NCBI GenBank assembly: GCA_030433115.1
Contig: JAUILH010000019.1
Span: 1-42,940, forward strand
Source: Bacteroidia bacterium
Lineage (GTDB): Bacteria; Bacteroidota; Bacteroidia; Flavobacteriales_D; JAUILH01
Direction: 5' to 3'
Length of the DNA stretch: 42,940 nucleotides
The notes under the pieces were generated by a model. That model saw only the letters and a list, made by a program, of their open reading frames with translations. It did not search any database and was not told where the DNA came from. Both the position numbers and the translations under genes were made by a program. Positions 1-8,589 of the stretch are shown here, piece by piece; position 1 is the stretch's first letter; each line of letters opens with the position of its first letter.

Positions 1-618
1 GGAGTTCTGATTTTACTCCTACTTCTAATAGGACTAGGTACTTTTGTTGGTCTGAAATACGATATGGTTAAGGGATGGTTTAGCGCAGAGGACACGGAAG
101 CTACTGCCACTGAGAAGCCAAAAGACAATGAAGCAAACGATCAAGATGAGATGACCGATGATGAGGAGGAAGCTGATTCGGATTCAGACGAACTGAATGA
201 AGACGCGAATATCATGAGTGAAGAGAGTGATGAGATGGAGTCAGATGTTGAAGATACTGAGGACGATTCATCAGACAATACTGAAACTGCAACGGAAACT
301 GATACAGAGCCTGAGCCAAGCCCAGAACCTGAGCCGGTTGTAGAGCCCGATCCTGAACCAACACCACCCCCCGTTACAAGTCAGGGCTCAACCGGACAAT
401 ATCATTTGATTGCAAGTGCATTCAGAAATGAAGCCAATGCGGACCAATATGTCAATGACCTTAAAGCAATGGGCTTTTCATCTGCAAGTAAACTTGGAAA
501 AGTAAATGGCCTTTACCAAGTAGCGGCGGGGTCATATAGCACAATGTCAGATGCAAAATCTGCCCTTTCTGATGCTCGAAACAAAACGGGGAAAGGCGTT
601 TGGATCATGAAATACTAG
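1..618 (+). CDS. SPOR-domain membrane protein, 5' end cut by window edge
   Basis: The reading frame is open from the first base, so the gene begins outside the window. The first ATG (64) is not the true start, because the bases before it encode a hydrophobic helix (GVLILLLLLIGLGTFVGL) that forms the membrane anchor. After it come a very acidic Glu/Asp-rich linker, a Pro-Glu stretch (PEPSPEPEP) and, in the last ~75 residues, a SPOR domain (YHLIASAF...AVANGLYQVAAGSY-like pattern, ending in VWIMKY). SPOR domains bind glycan strands of peptidoglycan lacking stem peptides, so the C-terminus should be periplasmic. In Bacteroidota this layout commonly follows N-terminal CCDC81-type HU domains facing the cytoplasm. 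That part is inference here, as the N-terminus is missing. The next small membrane gene starts 2 bases after the stop. Confidence 0.85.
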   Translation, partial: GVLILLLLLIGLGTFVGLKYDMVKGWFSAEDTEATATEKPKDNEANDQDEMTDDEEEADSDSDELNEDANIMSEESDEMESDVEDTEDDSSDNTETATETDTEPEPSPEPEPVVEPDPEPTPPPVTSQGSTGQYHLIASAFRNEANADQYVNDLKAMGFSSASKLGKVNGLYQVAAGSYSTMSDAKSALSDARNKTGKGVWIMKY

Positions 619-620
619 TT

Positions 621-797
621 ATGGGGACCATTCCTTTAATCATTGCCGGAGTCGCCAGTATCATTTCCAGTTATTTGATTGCCGACAAGTTCTATCGACA
701 GGGTTATCCGTTCTGGAAGACTTTCATCATGGGGAGTCTTGCGCTCTTCGGCATTATTGTCATGTTCATGAGTGCCGCAGAGGGTAAAGGCAATTAA
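621..797 (+). CDS. Small two-helix membrane protein, 58 aa
   Basis: Starts at ATG 621, two bases after the stop of the SPOR gene; a longer reading from 600 would overlap it and is unlikely. The protein has two hydrophobic stretches (IPLIIAGVASIISSYLIA and FIMGSLALFGIIVMFMS) joined by a short polar loop (KFYRQGYPFWK). I do not recognise the family. The tight spacing suggests co-transcription with the SPOR gene. Its TAA stop overlaps the stop codon of the convergent beta-mannosidase gene by three bases, so the two transcription units end within each other and no separate terminator fits between them. Confidence 0.6.
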   Translation: MGTIPLIIAGVASIISSYLIADKFYRQGYPFWKTFIMGSLALFGIIVMFMSAAEGKGN

Positions 798-3289
798 GGG
801 GTTGGCAAGTAAAACTTGAATTCCGCAGATTTTTTAACCGGATACGCTTTTCCTGGCAGCATGTGCAGGCCACTCACTAAGGTAACCTCATTCCCCATTT
901 TGTCAGTTTCCTTGATTGTATCCAGAAATTGGGGGGCGTAAACAAAGGTGCTGGATTTGACCATTTCGACCCCATCTTCCACAAAATAGTTCAATTCATC
1001 CGAAGGATTCTTCAACTTTAGGTTCTTAGGGTCATCAAAGAGAATAACTCGTTCGTTAAGTACCCCAATAGAATTAGACAAAGCAGCTACAGCATATATT
1101 TCCTGAGGCGTTTTTCCCTTCAGACTTGTGCCAAGCGGAATTGATGCCAACACATTGGCGGTTGCCTTATTTAAATTCACCGTTTCCTTAACAGTACCGA
1201 TCAATTTGCCGTCAAAATCGTAGAAATTAACTTCCAATTTAGCACTGGCATTCTTTGTGGAATCATTTACAGCAAAGAGTACTAAAAAATCCGGATGCAC
1301 TTCTTCAATGATTTGAATAGGATTCATCAGCTCCTGCATGGTCCCAAACACAGCTTTTGGATTATGATGACAATCCAAAGCGCTCCAAGACGCTCCTGGC
1401 CAACAATCATTCCCCTGCCACATTAAGGTGCCCGCACATTGAGGTTTCTTCATTCTATGTGCTAAAATGGCCTTCTCCATTGCCAATGCTTGCAATAGTT
1501 GAGACACATATGCCTTATTATTTGGCGCAACCGTTCCAAAATAGTGGGTCATTTGACGATCAATTTCATCATTCCCAATATAGCTTTTCTGACGCCCTTG
1601 TAATCCTTGATAGTCCCCATCAAAACCAGGGTCATATAACTTTAAAACATTATCTGAAGGATAACTCTGGAATCCATATTCCGATACAAATCTCCCCACG
1701 TTGTTGGCATATGCATCCATATTTTCCTTCCCATGCCACACGCCCCAATAATGAAGAGAACCGGATTTAAGATCACCATTTGGTCCCCAATTACTTAAAG
1801 GAGAGCTGTGCGTATAACTTGATGTTGAATTGTTCTTAACCGCTTCTGGTAAAATGTCCTTAAAAATGTTTTCATAAGCCGTCATCATACGCTTTTTGGT
1901 CTTCCCATTCATTTTATAGGTAGACTGCCAACCCCAGTTTTTCCAGGCAACATCAATTTCATTGTTCCCATTCCAGTGAATCATACAAGGGTGATGGGCC
2001 AATCGTTTTGTTTGATAAGTCGCCTCCGTCCTGATGCTCTCATAAAACCAGTCCTGATCAGGGTATGTAGTATTTGCAAACATAAAATCCTGCCAAACCA
2101 TGATGCCCAGTTGATCACAATGCGTGTAAAAGTCTTCTCTTTCGTAAGTACCTCCACCCCACACACGAATCATATTAATGCCTGTAGTTTTCAATTTGTT
2201 AAAGAATGTCTCATAATCCGCGGAAGTTACCTGAGACAAATCAACATCCATCGGCACATAATTCACACCTCTTGCAAAAGTCTGGTAACCATTGACTTTG
2301 AAGTAGAATGATGTACCGAAATCATCAGCAGCCTGCACCAACTCCGCCTCTCTTAATCCAGTAGTAATCGTTCTGGTATCAACGACTTTTTTGTCTTGGG
2401 AGACCGTAATTTTAAAAGTGTATAAATTGGGCGCTCCCATGCCTTTTGGCCACCATTTTTTGGGGAGCACTACTTCAAAATCCACCACGCCTTTCTGATG
2501 TCCGATTTTACCTTCTCCAGATATTTCGTTTTCAGTCAGATTCTCGATTTTAACATCATAGGGGCCCTGGTGACTCATTTGGATTTCGGCACTTAATTGA
2601 GATTTGACAGCGCTCAAAGTATTCATATTAATTTTACACGATTCAATTCTAGCTTGCTCTACAAAAATCAACTTTGGAACAGTATGAATCCCCGTTGTGA
2701 TGTGTTTCGGTGCAAAGTCCCAACCGAATTGATACGTTGGCTTTCTTAATACCGGACTGATTTTATGCTCTGTTTGATCATTGTCGGCAGGAAACATGAG
2801 CTCTGTTTCATCGAGCAATGTTTTGCCCAAATCTAACCAAGACATGCACCAAATTCTGATTGTGTTTTTTCCAGTTTCGAGTTTATACTGCTTCAAATCC
2901 CGTTCGAACGGCACAAAGGGTGTATGGTGCTCCCCAATCAAATTTCCATTTAAGAAGACCTTTGCATTTGCATCCAACTCTTCAATAGACAACCAAATTT
3001 GTTTACTCTGTAATTGATTTTCAGACAAATCTATGGTTGTTTCAAAGTACCACATTTTATCTTCCAGAGCAGCCATCTGACTTTCATACTCATTCGAAAA
3101 TCGCTTGAATTCTTCTTTCTTAGAAACAATGGATTGCACAGAATTTGGCATCTTAACTTCAGCCACTGCAGACTCTTTATAGTCGAGCAAAGTCCATGTG
3201 TTTAATAATTCCTCAGAATTTTGGGCATGCAACTGAACAATATTACCCAGCCAAATGAGCCCCAAGAATATGCTGAACCGTTTTAACAT
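794..3289 (-). CDS. GH2 beta-mannosidase, secreted
   Basis: An 831-residue glycoside hydrolase family 2 enzyme of the beta-mannosidase type, which removes beta-linked mannose from the non-reducing end, as in Man-beta-1,4-GlcNAc. It starts with a cleavable signal peptide (MLKRFSIFLGLIWLGNIVQLHAQ), so it acts in the periplasm or outside. An N-terminal sugar-binding sandwich (WLSIEELDANAKVFLNGNLIG) precedes the TIM barrel with MIRVWGGGTYE. The acid/base is Glu444 in WNGNNEID and the nucleophile is Glu537 in FVSEYGFQSYP; both glutamates are present. It is the last gene of a four-gene leftward operon, and its first 47 bases overlap the end of cutC, which suggests translational coupling. Substrate assignment to the N-glycan core comes from the neighbours. 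The family also attacks plant mannan oligosaccharides. Confidence 0.92.
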   Translation of the reverse strand: MLKRFSIFLGLIWLGNIVQLHAQNSEELLNTWTLLDYKESAVAEVKMPNSVQSIVSKKEEFKRFSNEYESQMAALEDKMWYFETTIDLSENQLQSKQIWLSIEELDANAKVFLNGNLIGEHHTPFVPFERDLKQYKLETGKNTIRIWCMSWLDLGKTLLDETELMFPADNDQTEHKISPVLRKPTYQFGWDFAPKHITTGIHTVPKLIFVEQARIESCKINMNTLSAVKSQLSAEIQMSHQGPYDVKIENLTENEISGEGKIGHQKGVVDFEVVLPKKWWPKGMGAPNLYTFKITVSQDKKVVDTRTITTGLREAELVQAADDFGTSFYFKVNGYQTFARGVNYVPMDVDLSQVTSADYETFFNKLKTTGINMIRVWGGGTYEREDFYTHCDQLGIMVWQDFMFANTTYPDQDWFYESIRTEATYQTKRLAHHPCMIHWNGNNEIDVAWKNWGWQSTYKMNGKTKKRMMTAYENIFKDILPEAVKNNSTSSYTHSSPLSNWGPNGDLKSGSLHYWGVWHGKENMDAYANNVGRFVSEYGFQSYPSDNVLKLYDPGFDGDYQGLQGRQKSYIGNDEIDRQMTHYFGTVAPNNKAYVSQLLQALAMEKAILAHRMKKPQCAGTLMWQGNDCWPGASWSALDCHHNPKAVFGTMQELMNPIQIIEEVHPDFLVLFAVNDSTKNASAKLEVNFYDFDGKLIGTVKETVNLNKATANVLASIPLGTSLKGKTPQEIYAVAALSNSIGVLNERVILFDDPKNLKLKNPSDELNYFVEDGVEMVKSSTFVYAPQFLDTIKETDKMGNEVTLVSGLHMLPGKAYPVKKSAEFKFYLPTP

Positions 3290-3941
3290 CCTGCGCTGAA
3301 GTTAATTTAATTTTTTCATTGTTCGAATTGATCACAGTATTGGAAAAACTGCCATGAATTCGATCATGTCCAGTGGTCTCAATAAAGTCCTTCACATTGG
3401 ACACATTCAATCCACTGCCTGCCAATATTGCAATTTGACTGCCAAACTTAATTTGCAGTGCTTTAATCGTGTCTGCTGCATTCACAACAGTATCCTCTCC
3501 TCCACTTGTGAGGACTTCTGTAACGCCCATATCGACCAGAGTCTGAAAGGCATTTTCTATGTCGTTTACCTCATCAATGGCTCTATGAAAAACGAAAGAT
3601 TTACCCCTAGTGGCTCCTAAAATGGTCTGAAGCTGTTGAACGTTGATCACATGGTCCTTTGTTAATGCACCAAACACGAATCCTTGAACAGACTGCGATT
3701 TAAACAGCTCAATCTGTCTCAACATGATCGCCATATCCTGATCAGAATACTGAAAATGACCGCCTCTGTTCCTAATCATAATATGAATGGGGATGTTAGA
3801 AAAAGACCGAATGGCCTCCAAAAGAGAGATTTCCGGTGTTAATCCGCCTTGGAACAAATCGGCACAGAGTTCCAGACGGTCTGCACCTCCTTCGATGGCA
3901 TTTTTTGCCGATTCCAAATTATCTACACAAACCTCAAGCAC
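3243..3941 (-). CDS. cutC: CutC-family TIM-barrel protein
   Basis: A 232-residue protein with the CutC signature at the N-terminus (LEVCVDNLESAKNAIEGGADRLELC), the IMIRNRGG segment, the FVFHRAIDE strand and VLTSGGEDT. It is of full family length with no signal peptide, so cytoplasmic. CutC was named for copper tolerance in E. coli, but the biochemical role is unsettled and the fold is a TIM barrel resembling enzymes. The start is a GTG whose G is the last base of the preceding hexosaminidase stop (TAGTG), and the end overlaps the beta-mannosidase start. Lying between two glycosidases of one operon, it may act on a sugar product rather than on copper; that is inference from context only. Confidence 0.9.
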   Translation of the reverse strand: MLEVCVDNLESAKNAIEGGADRLELCADLFQGGLTPEISLLEAIRSFSNIPIHIMIRNRGGHFQYSDQDMAIMLRQIELFKSQSVQGFVFGALTKDHVINVQQLQTILGATRGKSFVFHRAIDEVNDIENAFQTLVDMGVTEVLTSGGEDTVVNAADTIKALQIKFGSQIAILAGSGLNVSNVKDFIETTGHDRIHGSFSNTVINSNNEKIKLTSAQDVKTVQHILGAHLAG

Positions 3942-6253
3942 TATTCAATAATGATTTCATCAATAAAAATCCAGGCGTCTTCACCTGCCGCTTCATGCCA
4001 GTGAGGAACCTTACCTACGTTTTTGACTTTGAGTCGGAATTCAGATATATTCTTTTGATTGAGTTCGAAAAATTCGTCCTTAATCAATTTCCCTCTTAAG
4101 CGATGGTCGTCTTCAGAGATTAAACGTTTTTCTGTCACAGTTACACCAGAAATTGGGTCTGAATAAGACAACTCATATTCCTTGGGAAAGAAAATCCAGG
4201 AATTGGTATATTGATAGAAAGAAAAGCCAATTCTGGAAACATCTGTTGGCTCGTTCAAAGTAACTAAAATATCTATATCATTGCCCCAATAGCCCTGCCA
4301 ATTTCCATCTCTGAAATTAGGTGTTCCTGTTTTACCATCAAACAAATCTCCTGCGTAATAATTATTGAATGAACCAGATGTTAAATCATAAGATATATTG
4401 ACCTCCCCTTGCAGTCCCTTGTGGGCAACATAAGTTTGTTCAAATACTTCCCCAATTTGATGGTCCCCTTTCAGAGCCCTTATCAAAAGTTTTTCAGAGT
4501 ATCCCTGAGGGATTGTTAGCAAGCCATCCCAAGATTCCCAATCATCTTCCACCTTTCGTTCAAGTTCGTAATTACCATTCAATTTGGCACTAATATAAAT
4601 ATGCCCATCTTCGGAGATTTCAGAATTCAATTCAAACGGCACTCTATCCGGACCATAATTCACCCCTTTTTTCTCCAAAAAATCATAATGCGTTTCCAGT
4701 CTTTTATAAAAATCCTTTTCATCCGTAGTGTCTGACCAGAACACCTCACTGGCAGCCAACAATCTTGGGAATACCTTTTGATCGAGCACTGATTCATTGG
4801 GAACATGTTCCGTCCACATATTCACCTCTCCTCCCTTAATCAGGCTTTGATCAAAATCATATCTGTCATCCGGCATCAGTTGAAAACTGTACAACTTTGG
4901 CACATCAATCTGATCAATGCCATAATCTAAATAGCAATGAGATGTGGGAGACATGATGACACCTCTTCCCTGCTCCGCTGCTTCCCATCCACTCTTCTGG
5001 TTACGCCATACTTGAACAATGGCACTTGAATCTAAATTCGGATTGAGGATTTCATCCCAACCAATGATCGTCTTTCCTTTGGTTTTCAGATAATCAGCCA
5101 TGTGATTGATGAACCATGCTTGAAGCGCTTCAAAATCTTCCAAATCGTGTTGTTTCAGCAAGTTTTGGCAATAAGTGCTTTCTTCCCAACGCACCTTGGG
5201 AGCTTCATCTCCTCCAATGTGGACATACTGAGAAGGAAATAAGGCGCATACCTCATCCATGACATCTTCCAGGAACTGAAAAGTGGTATCTGTAGGGCAA
5301 TAAATGTCTTTGAAAACGCCCCAATCTGTGGCTACTTCAAAAGGACCTTCTGTGCACGCCAGATGAGGATAAGCAGCCAGGGCAGCTTGTGAATGACCAG
5401 GCATTTCAATTTCGGGCACAACCGTCACATACCTTTCTTGTGCATAGGCGACTATTTCTTTAATATCTTCCTGGGTATAAAATCCACCATATCGATTCCC
5501 GGAAGAATCTGGTCGCCAAGCCCCTACTTCTGTCAATTTGGGGTACTTTTTGATCTCAATGCGCCATGCTTGATCTTCGGTTAAGTGCCAGTGCAGGACA
5601 TTCATTTTGTAGAATGCCATCAGGTCAATGTATTTTTTGACGGTTTCTTTGGGAAAGAAATGTCGGCAACAATCAAGTAACAATCCGCGCCATTCGTATT
5701 TTGGGGAGTCTTCAATACTTATAGCAGAACAAGATAAGCCGGACAACTCCTGATTCTGATAAAGTGGCAATTTAAATAGCTGTTCAAAAGTCTTTATTGC
5801 ATGGAATATGCCTTGTCGGTTTTCCGCTTGAAGTAAGATGAAGTTGTCCTCTCCGGTCACCACATATTCCGTAAAAATGAGTCTTTCGTATGGACTGACA
5901 TCAGACAATAAAATGGCACTTTGGTCTTCATGCAAATCGTCTTCTCCTAAAGCGCCTTCACTGATGTGTCTGATTGAAATGGGAAAGTTGATGCTTTTCT
6001 CAAGCATATCCTTTAAAATGTATGCATCTTCTAAAAACAAGGAATCATAAATAATGATTAACTCATTCTCCAATCTAATATCCTCCGCTTCAAGAAAATT
6101 AATCTCAATGGGGTTTGGGATAATGTCTATATCATCATTTTCAATTCTAAGGTAGGTGCCGTTATTTTCACTTGACTCTTTTGTACCATCAGTTTTCTTG
6201 CCTGAACATGAACTGACTATTATGGCAATTACAATAACTATTAATCTTCCCAT
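3941..6253 (-). CDS. GH20 beta-N-acetylhexosaminidase lipoprotein
   Basis: A 770-residue exo-beta-N-acetylhexosaminidase that removes terminal GlcNAc/GalNAc. A lipoprotein signal (MGRLIVIVIAIIVSSC, Cys16) points to a membrane-anchored enzyme. After the family's N-terminal alpha/beta domain, the GH20 barrel begins near YEWRGLLLDCCRHF and contains NVLHWHLTEDQAWR. The catalytic pair is Asp349-Glu350 in HIGGDEAPK, used for substrate-assisted catalysis through the acetamido group. The C-terminal ~150 residues (YYAGDLFDGKTGT...GFSFYQYTNSWIFFPKE) look like a discoidin/galactose-binding beta-sandwich. The start ATG lies 13 bases inside the end of the glycosylasparaginase gene and the stop touches cutC. 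In this operon the expected substrate is the chitobiose of N-glycans, although chitin fragments are possible. Confidence 0.93.
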   Translation of the reverse strand: MGRLIVIVIAIIVSSCSGKKTDGTKESSENNGTYLRIENDDIDIIPNPIEINFLEAEDIRLENELIIIYDSLFLEDAYILKDMLEKSINFPISIRHISEGALGEDDLHEDQSAILLSDVSPYERLIFTEYVVTGEDNFILLQAENRQGIFHAIKTFEQLFKLPLYQNQELSGLSCSAISIEDSPKYEWRGLLLDCCRHFFPKETVKKYIDLMAFYKMNVLHWHLTEDQAWRIEIKKYPKLTEVGAWRPDSSGNRYGGFYTQEDIKEIVAYAQERYVTVVPEIEMPGHSQAALAAYPHLACTEGPFEVATDWGVFKDIYCPTDTTFQFLEDVMDEVCALFPSQYVHIGGDEAPKVRWEESTYCQNLLKQHDLEDFEALQAWFINHMADYLKTKGKTIIGWDEILNPNLDSSAIVQVWRNQKSGWEAAEQGRGVIMSPTSHCYLDYGIDQIDVPKLYSFQLMPDDRYDFDQSLIKGGEVNMWTEHVPNESVLDQKVFPRLLAASEVFWSDTTDEKDFYKRLETHYDFLEKKGVNYGPDRVPFELNSEISEDGHIYISAKLNGNYELERKVEDDWESWDGLLTIPQGYSEKLLIRALKGDHQIGEVFEQTYVAHKGLQGEVNISYDLTSGSFNNYYAGDLFDGKTGTPNFRDGNWQGYWGNDIDILVTLNEPTDVSRIGFSFYQYTNSWIFFPKEYELSYSDPISGVTVTEKRLISEDDHRLRGKLIKDEFFELNQKNISEFRLKVKNVGKVPHWHEAAGEDAWIFIDEIIIE

Positions 6254-7269
6254 CTTAGTTTACTTTCGCAATCTATCATGACATTTCCATCATTGGTATA
6301 CTGTGCAAAATTAAAACCATTGTACATGGAATAACCGCCTACTTGTCCGTCGATTGTTAATGCTAAAAATCCTACCTGAAGCCCTTCCACATTTTTATGA
6401 ATCTTGTGAATGTGTTCTACCGCCTCTTGACACGCTTCTGTGGGCGTATAACCTTGTTTTAATAATTGTACCACAAAATGACTCCCACAAGAGCGAATAA
6501 CGGCTTCACCCAATCCAGTAGCACAGGCCGCTCCTACCTCTCCATCTACATACAAACCTGCTCCAATAATAGGAGAATCTCCTACTCTGCCATGTAATTT
6601 ATAAGCTGCACCACTTGTTGTGCATGCTCCTGAAAGGCGACCTTTATTATCTAAAGCCAACATACCAATGGTATCGTGGTTTTCTATGTTAATGACTGGT
6701 TTGTACTCCGATTCTTTGAGCCATTCTTTCCATTCTTTTTCTGAATCAGGGACCAGTAAATCCTCCTCAACGAATCCATTATCGAGGGCAAACTGTTTGG
6801 CACCTTCTCCAACCAACATCACGTGTGGGGTGTCTGTCATCACTTTTCTTGCAACAGAAATGGGATTCTTAATATCTCTCAGGAATGCCACTGAGCCACA
6901 ATCGTAGAGTTCATTCATGATACAGGCATCTAAAGTGACATGCCCGTCTCTATCTGGTCGACCACCATAGCCTACGCTTCTCTCCATTGGATCACTTTCC
7001 GAAACTCGAACACCAGCTTCAACAGCATCCAGAGCATAGCCACTCTCACTAAGAATCTCCCAGGCCGCTTCATTAGCTTTTAAGCCATGTTTCCATGTAG
7101 AGACAACGATTGGCAACTCTTTCAGCTCATTTTCTTTAGATGTTACCGCTTCCTTTTGGGGTGTTTTACCAGTTGAAGATTCGTCGGTTCCAGCACAGGC
7201 ATTAACAGCTAAACCAGCCGCACCAACACTTGCCAACTTTATAAAGTCTCTTCTTGATTTATCGGACAT
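6241..7269 (-). CDS. N4-(beta-N-acetylglucosaminyl)-L-asparaginase (glycosylasparaginase)
   Basis: A 342-residue Ntn-hydrolase that splits the GlcNAc-Asn bond of N-glycoproteins. The start is the ATG at 7269, giving a Tat-type leader (SRRDFIKLASVGAAGLAVNACAG). The longer frame upstream adds only a hydrophobic tail read from the terminator region. The autoproteolysis/nucleophile site is HDTIGM with Thr200, the motif typical of human AGA and of the Flavobacterium meningosepticum enzyme. GACTTSG and GRVGDSPIIGAG, which shape the active site, follow it. The protein is therefore a precursor expected to cut itself into alpha and beta chains. It heads the operon with GH20, cutC and GH2, and the GH20 start overlaps its end. 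The motif set favours this assignment over a plain isoaspartyl peptidase. Confidence 0.94.
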   Translation of the reverse strand: MSDKSRRDFIKLASVGAAGLAVNACAGTDESSTGKTPQKEAVTSKENELKELPIVVSTWKHGLKANEAAWEILSESGYALDAVEAGVRVSESDPMERSVGYGGRPDRDGHVTLDACIMNELYDCGSVAFLRDIKNPISVARKVMTDTPHVMLVGEGAKQFALDNGFVEEDLLVPDSEKEWKEWLKESEYKPVINIENHDTIGMLALDNKGRLSGACTTSGAAYKLHGRVGDSPIIGAGLYVDGEVGAACATGLGEAVIRSCGSHFVVQLLKQGYTPTEACQEAVEHIHKIHKNVEGLQVGFLALTIDGQVGGYSMYNGFNFAQYTNDGNVMIDCESKLRWED

Positions 7270-7284
7270 AAAAACAAAGTACAC

Positions 7285-7317
7285 AAAAAAAACCACCGTA
7301 CCAGAGGCAGGTGGTTT
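7285..7317 (-). terminator. Intrinsic terminator of the thioredoxin-lipoprotein gene
   Basis: Read on the minus strand: an 8-bp stem AAACCACC/GGTGGTTT around a 12-base loop, running straight into a T tract. It sits 19 bases after the stop of the thioredoxin-like gene and only 15 bases before the glycosylasparaginase ATG. It therefore either ends the first transcript cleanly or lets a fraction read through into the glycan operon. Confidence 0.85.
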
Positions 7318-7335
7318 AAATTCGTTGAAAGAAGA

Positions 7336-7842
7336 CTACTTCACATGTTTCTTTCCAAATGAGATAAGCTGTTCTCCATTTTGATAGCCCAGAGTTCTGC
7401 CCACGATTTCTCCCTTATCGTTCAATATTAATAAAGTGGGGTATGCTGTAATTTTAAAACGATTGCTCCATGAAGGACCTTCTCCTCTTTCCATATCCAT
7501 CTTCACATTCACAAAATTTTCATTGAAGTAATCTGCCACTTCTTTCTTGGTGAAGGTTCTTGAAGCCATTGTTCTGCATGGTCCGCACCAAACGGCATAA
7601 GCATCAAAGAAAATATGTTTGCCTTCTTTTTTTGCTTTTGCCATAGCATCTGCCATTGATCCGTGAAAAAATTCAATCCCAGTGGTTTTGTCTACTGAGA
7701 TATTTGAATCGTCATCTTTATTGTCGACGGCTTCTTTATCCGGTTCATTCATATCTCCGGTTGGAATTGCAGGTGTTGCGCAAGCCGTTCCCAGCATGAA
7801 CGTGCAAAATAAAAATGTACTGCTTATTATATGTTTCATCAT
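7336..7842 (-). CDS. Thioredoxin-fold lipoprotein with WCGPC
   Basis: A 168-residue protein with a lipoprotein signal (lipobox LGTAC, Cys21), an acidic spacer (residues ~30-50), and a thioredoxin-like domain with the redox pair Cys86/Cys89 in WCGPC. The thioredoxin cis-Pro stretch ITAYPTLLIL follows. It should be an envelope disulfide reductase, isomerase or cytochrome/thiol maintenance protein. The second Met is an equally good start. It resembles the N-terminal half of the larger thioredoxin-fold protein at 24156-25109 (shared pattern: ...AKAKKE.K..F.D.Y..WCGPC..M). A terminator directly follows, so it is probably transcribed separately from the glycan operon. Confidence 0.88.
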   Translation of the reverse strand: MMKHIISSTFLFCTFMLGTACATPAIPTGDMNEPDKEAVDNKDDDSNISVDKTTGIEFFHGSMADAMAKAKKEGKHIFFDAYAVWCGPCRTMASRTFTKKEVADYFNENFVNVKMDMERGEGPSWSNRFKITAYPTLLILNDKGEIVGRTLGYQNGEQLISFGKKHVK

Positions 7843-7937
7843 TGTCCTTATTATTTATTCAAAACTATGCAATTTTCAAGCCACGCGTTGTCCGTCATGC
7901 GACAATAAGTAGCGTATGATTGTTAAAGAATGTTAAG

Positions 7938-8516
7938 TCAGAATTTGATTTCCAGGACATATTTGCCCTTACCATAGCTGATGGTTCTCATGTCGCTTTT
8001 CACCTGAATCCTGTGTTTATCAATCTGAGTGATGTAGGGAAAATCCGATTTAAAACTTTTGATTTTTCGTTCAAATTCTATGATTCCATTGTATCCAAAT
8101 AGTTCTCCATACATCTCGAAATCACCATTGGAATCTACCTCATCAAACTCCTGAACCAGTGTAAACGTATTCCCGGTCATTTGTACATCAAACCAACTAT
8201 CTGTACTATCCACTTCTTGCCTGGAAAGTGGAATCAAAAAATACTCCAAAGAATCTACGTCAGACACGTCAAATTGAACCGAGTAAATACCATTCTTTTT
8301 TTCCTTTTTGAAGTTGGATACCAATGAAGATGTTTTATGGACATGGTACCTATCAATGAATTCTTCAAATTCGGCAAGATCTTCTGAATCTTCACCTTCT
8401 ATCTTATTTGAAATTTCCAGATGCGCGGACCCGTCTTTCTTAATGAGAATATATTGAGTACAGCTGCTGAGCAAAGACAATACAAGCAGTACGCTTAAAA
8501 TTTTAATTCTCTTCAT
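7938..8516 (-). CDS. Lipoprotein of unknown function
   Basis: Starts at ATG 8516, giving MKRIKILSVLLVLSLLSSC with the lipid-anchor Cys at residue 19. A longer frame would put a polar stretch before the signal. The ~170-residue mature part is rich in beta-type and charged sequence (YILIKKDGSAHLEISNKIEGED at the N-terminus, ending GKGKYVLEIKF). No family is recognised with confidence. It is divergent from the gene at 8590, with a good promoter for the latter in the 74-base gap. Confidence 0.7.
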   Translation of the reverse strand: MKRIKILSVLLVLSLLSSCTQYILIKKDGSAHLEISNKIEGEDSEDLAEFEEFIDRYHVHKTSSLVSNFKKEKKNGIYSVQFDVSDVDSLEYFLIPLSRQEVDSTDSWFDVQMTGNTFTLVQEFDEVDSNGDFEMYGELFGYNGIIEFERKIKSFKSDFPYITQIDKHRIQVKSDMRTISYGKGKYVLEIKF

Positions 8517-8535
8517 AACACTTTGCTTACAATAA

Positions 8536-8567
8536 TTGGGCAAAACTAAACCGAATGATTAACTTTG
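8536..8567 (+). promoter_or_regulatory. Bacteroidota-type promoter for the gene at 8590
   Basis: TTG at 8536-8538 and TAACTTTG at 8560-8567, separated by 21 bases, match the Bacteroidota -33/-7 consensus (TTG and TAnnTTTG). Start of transcription would be expected near 8573, leaving a short leader before the ATG. Confidence 0.55.
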
Positions 8568-8589
8568 GGAAAATTTTTAATGAATTACG

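Noticed and set aside
1357-1770. 137-codon open frame on the plus strand within the beta-mannosidase gene
   Set aside because: Lies wholly opposite a well-supported catalytic gene and has no protein features.
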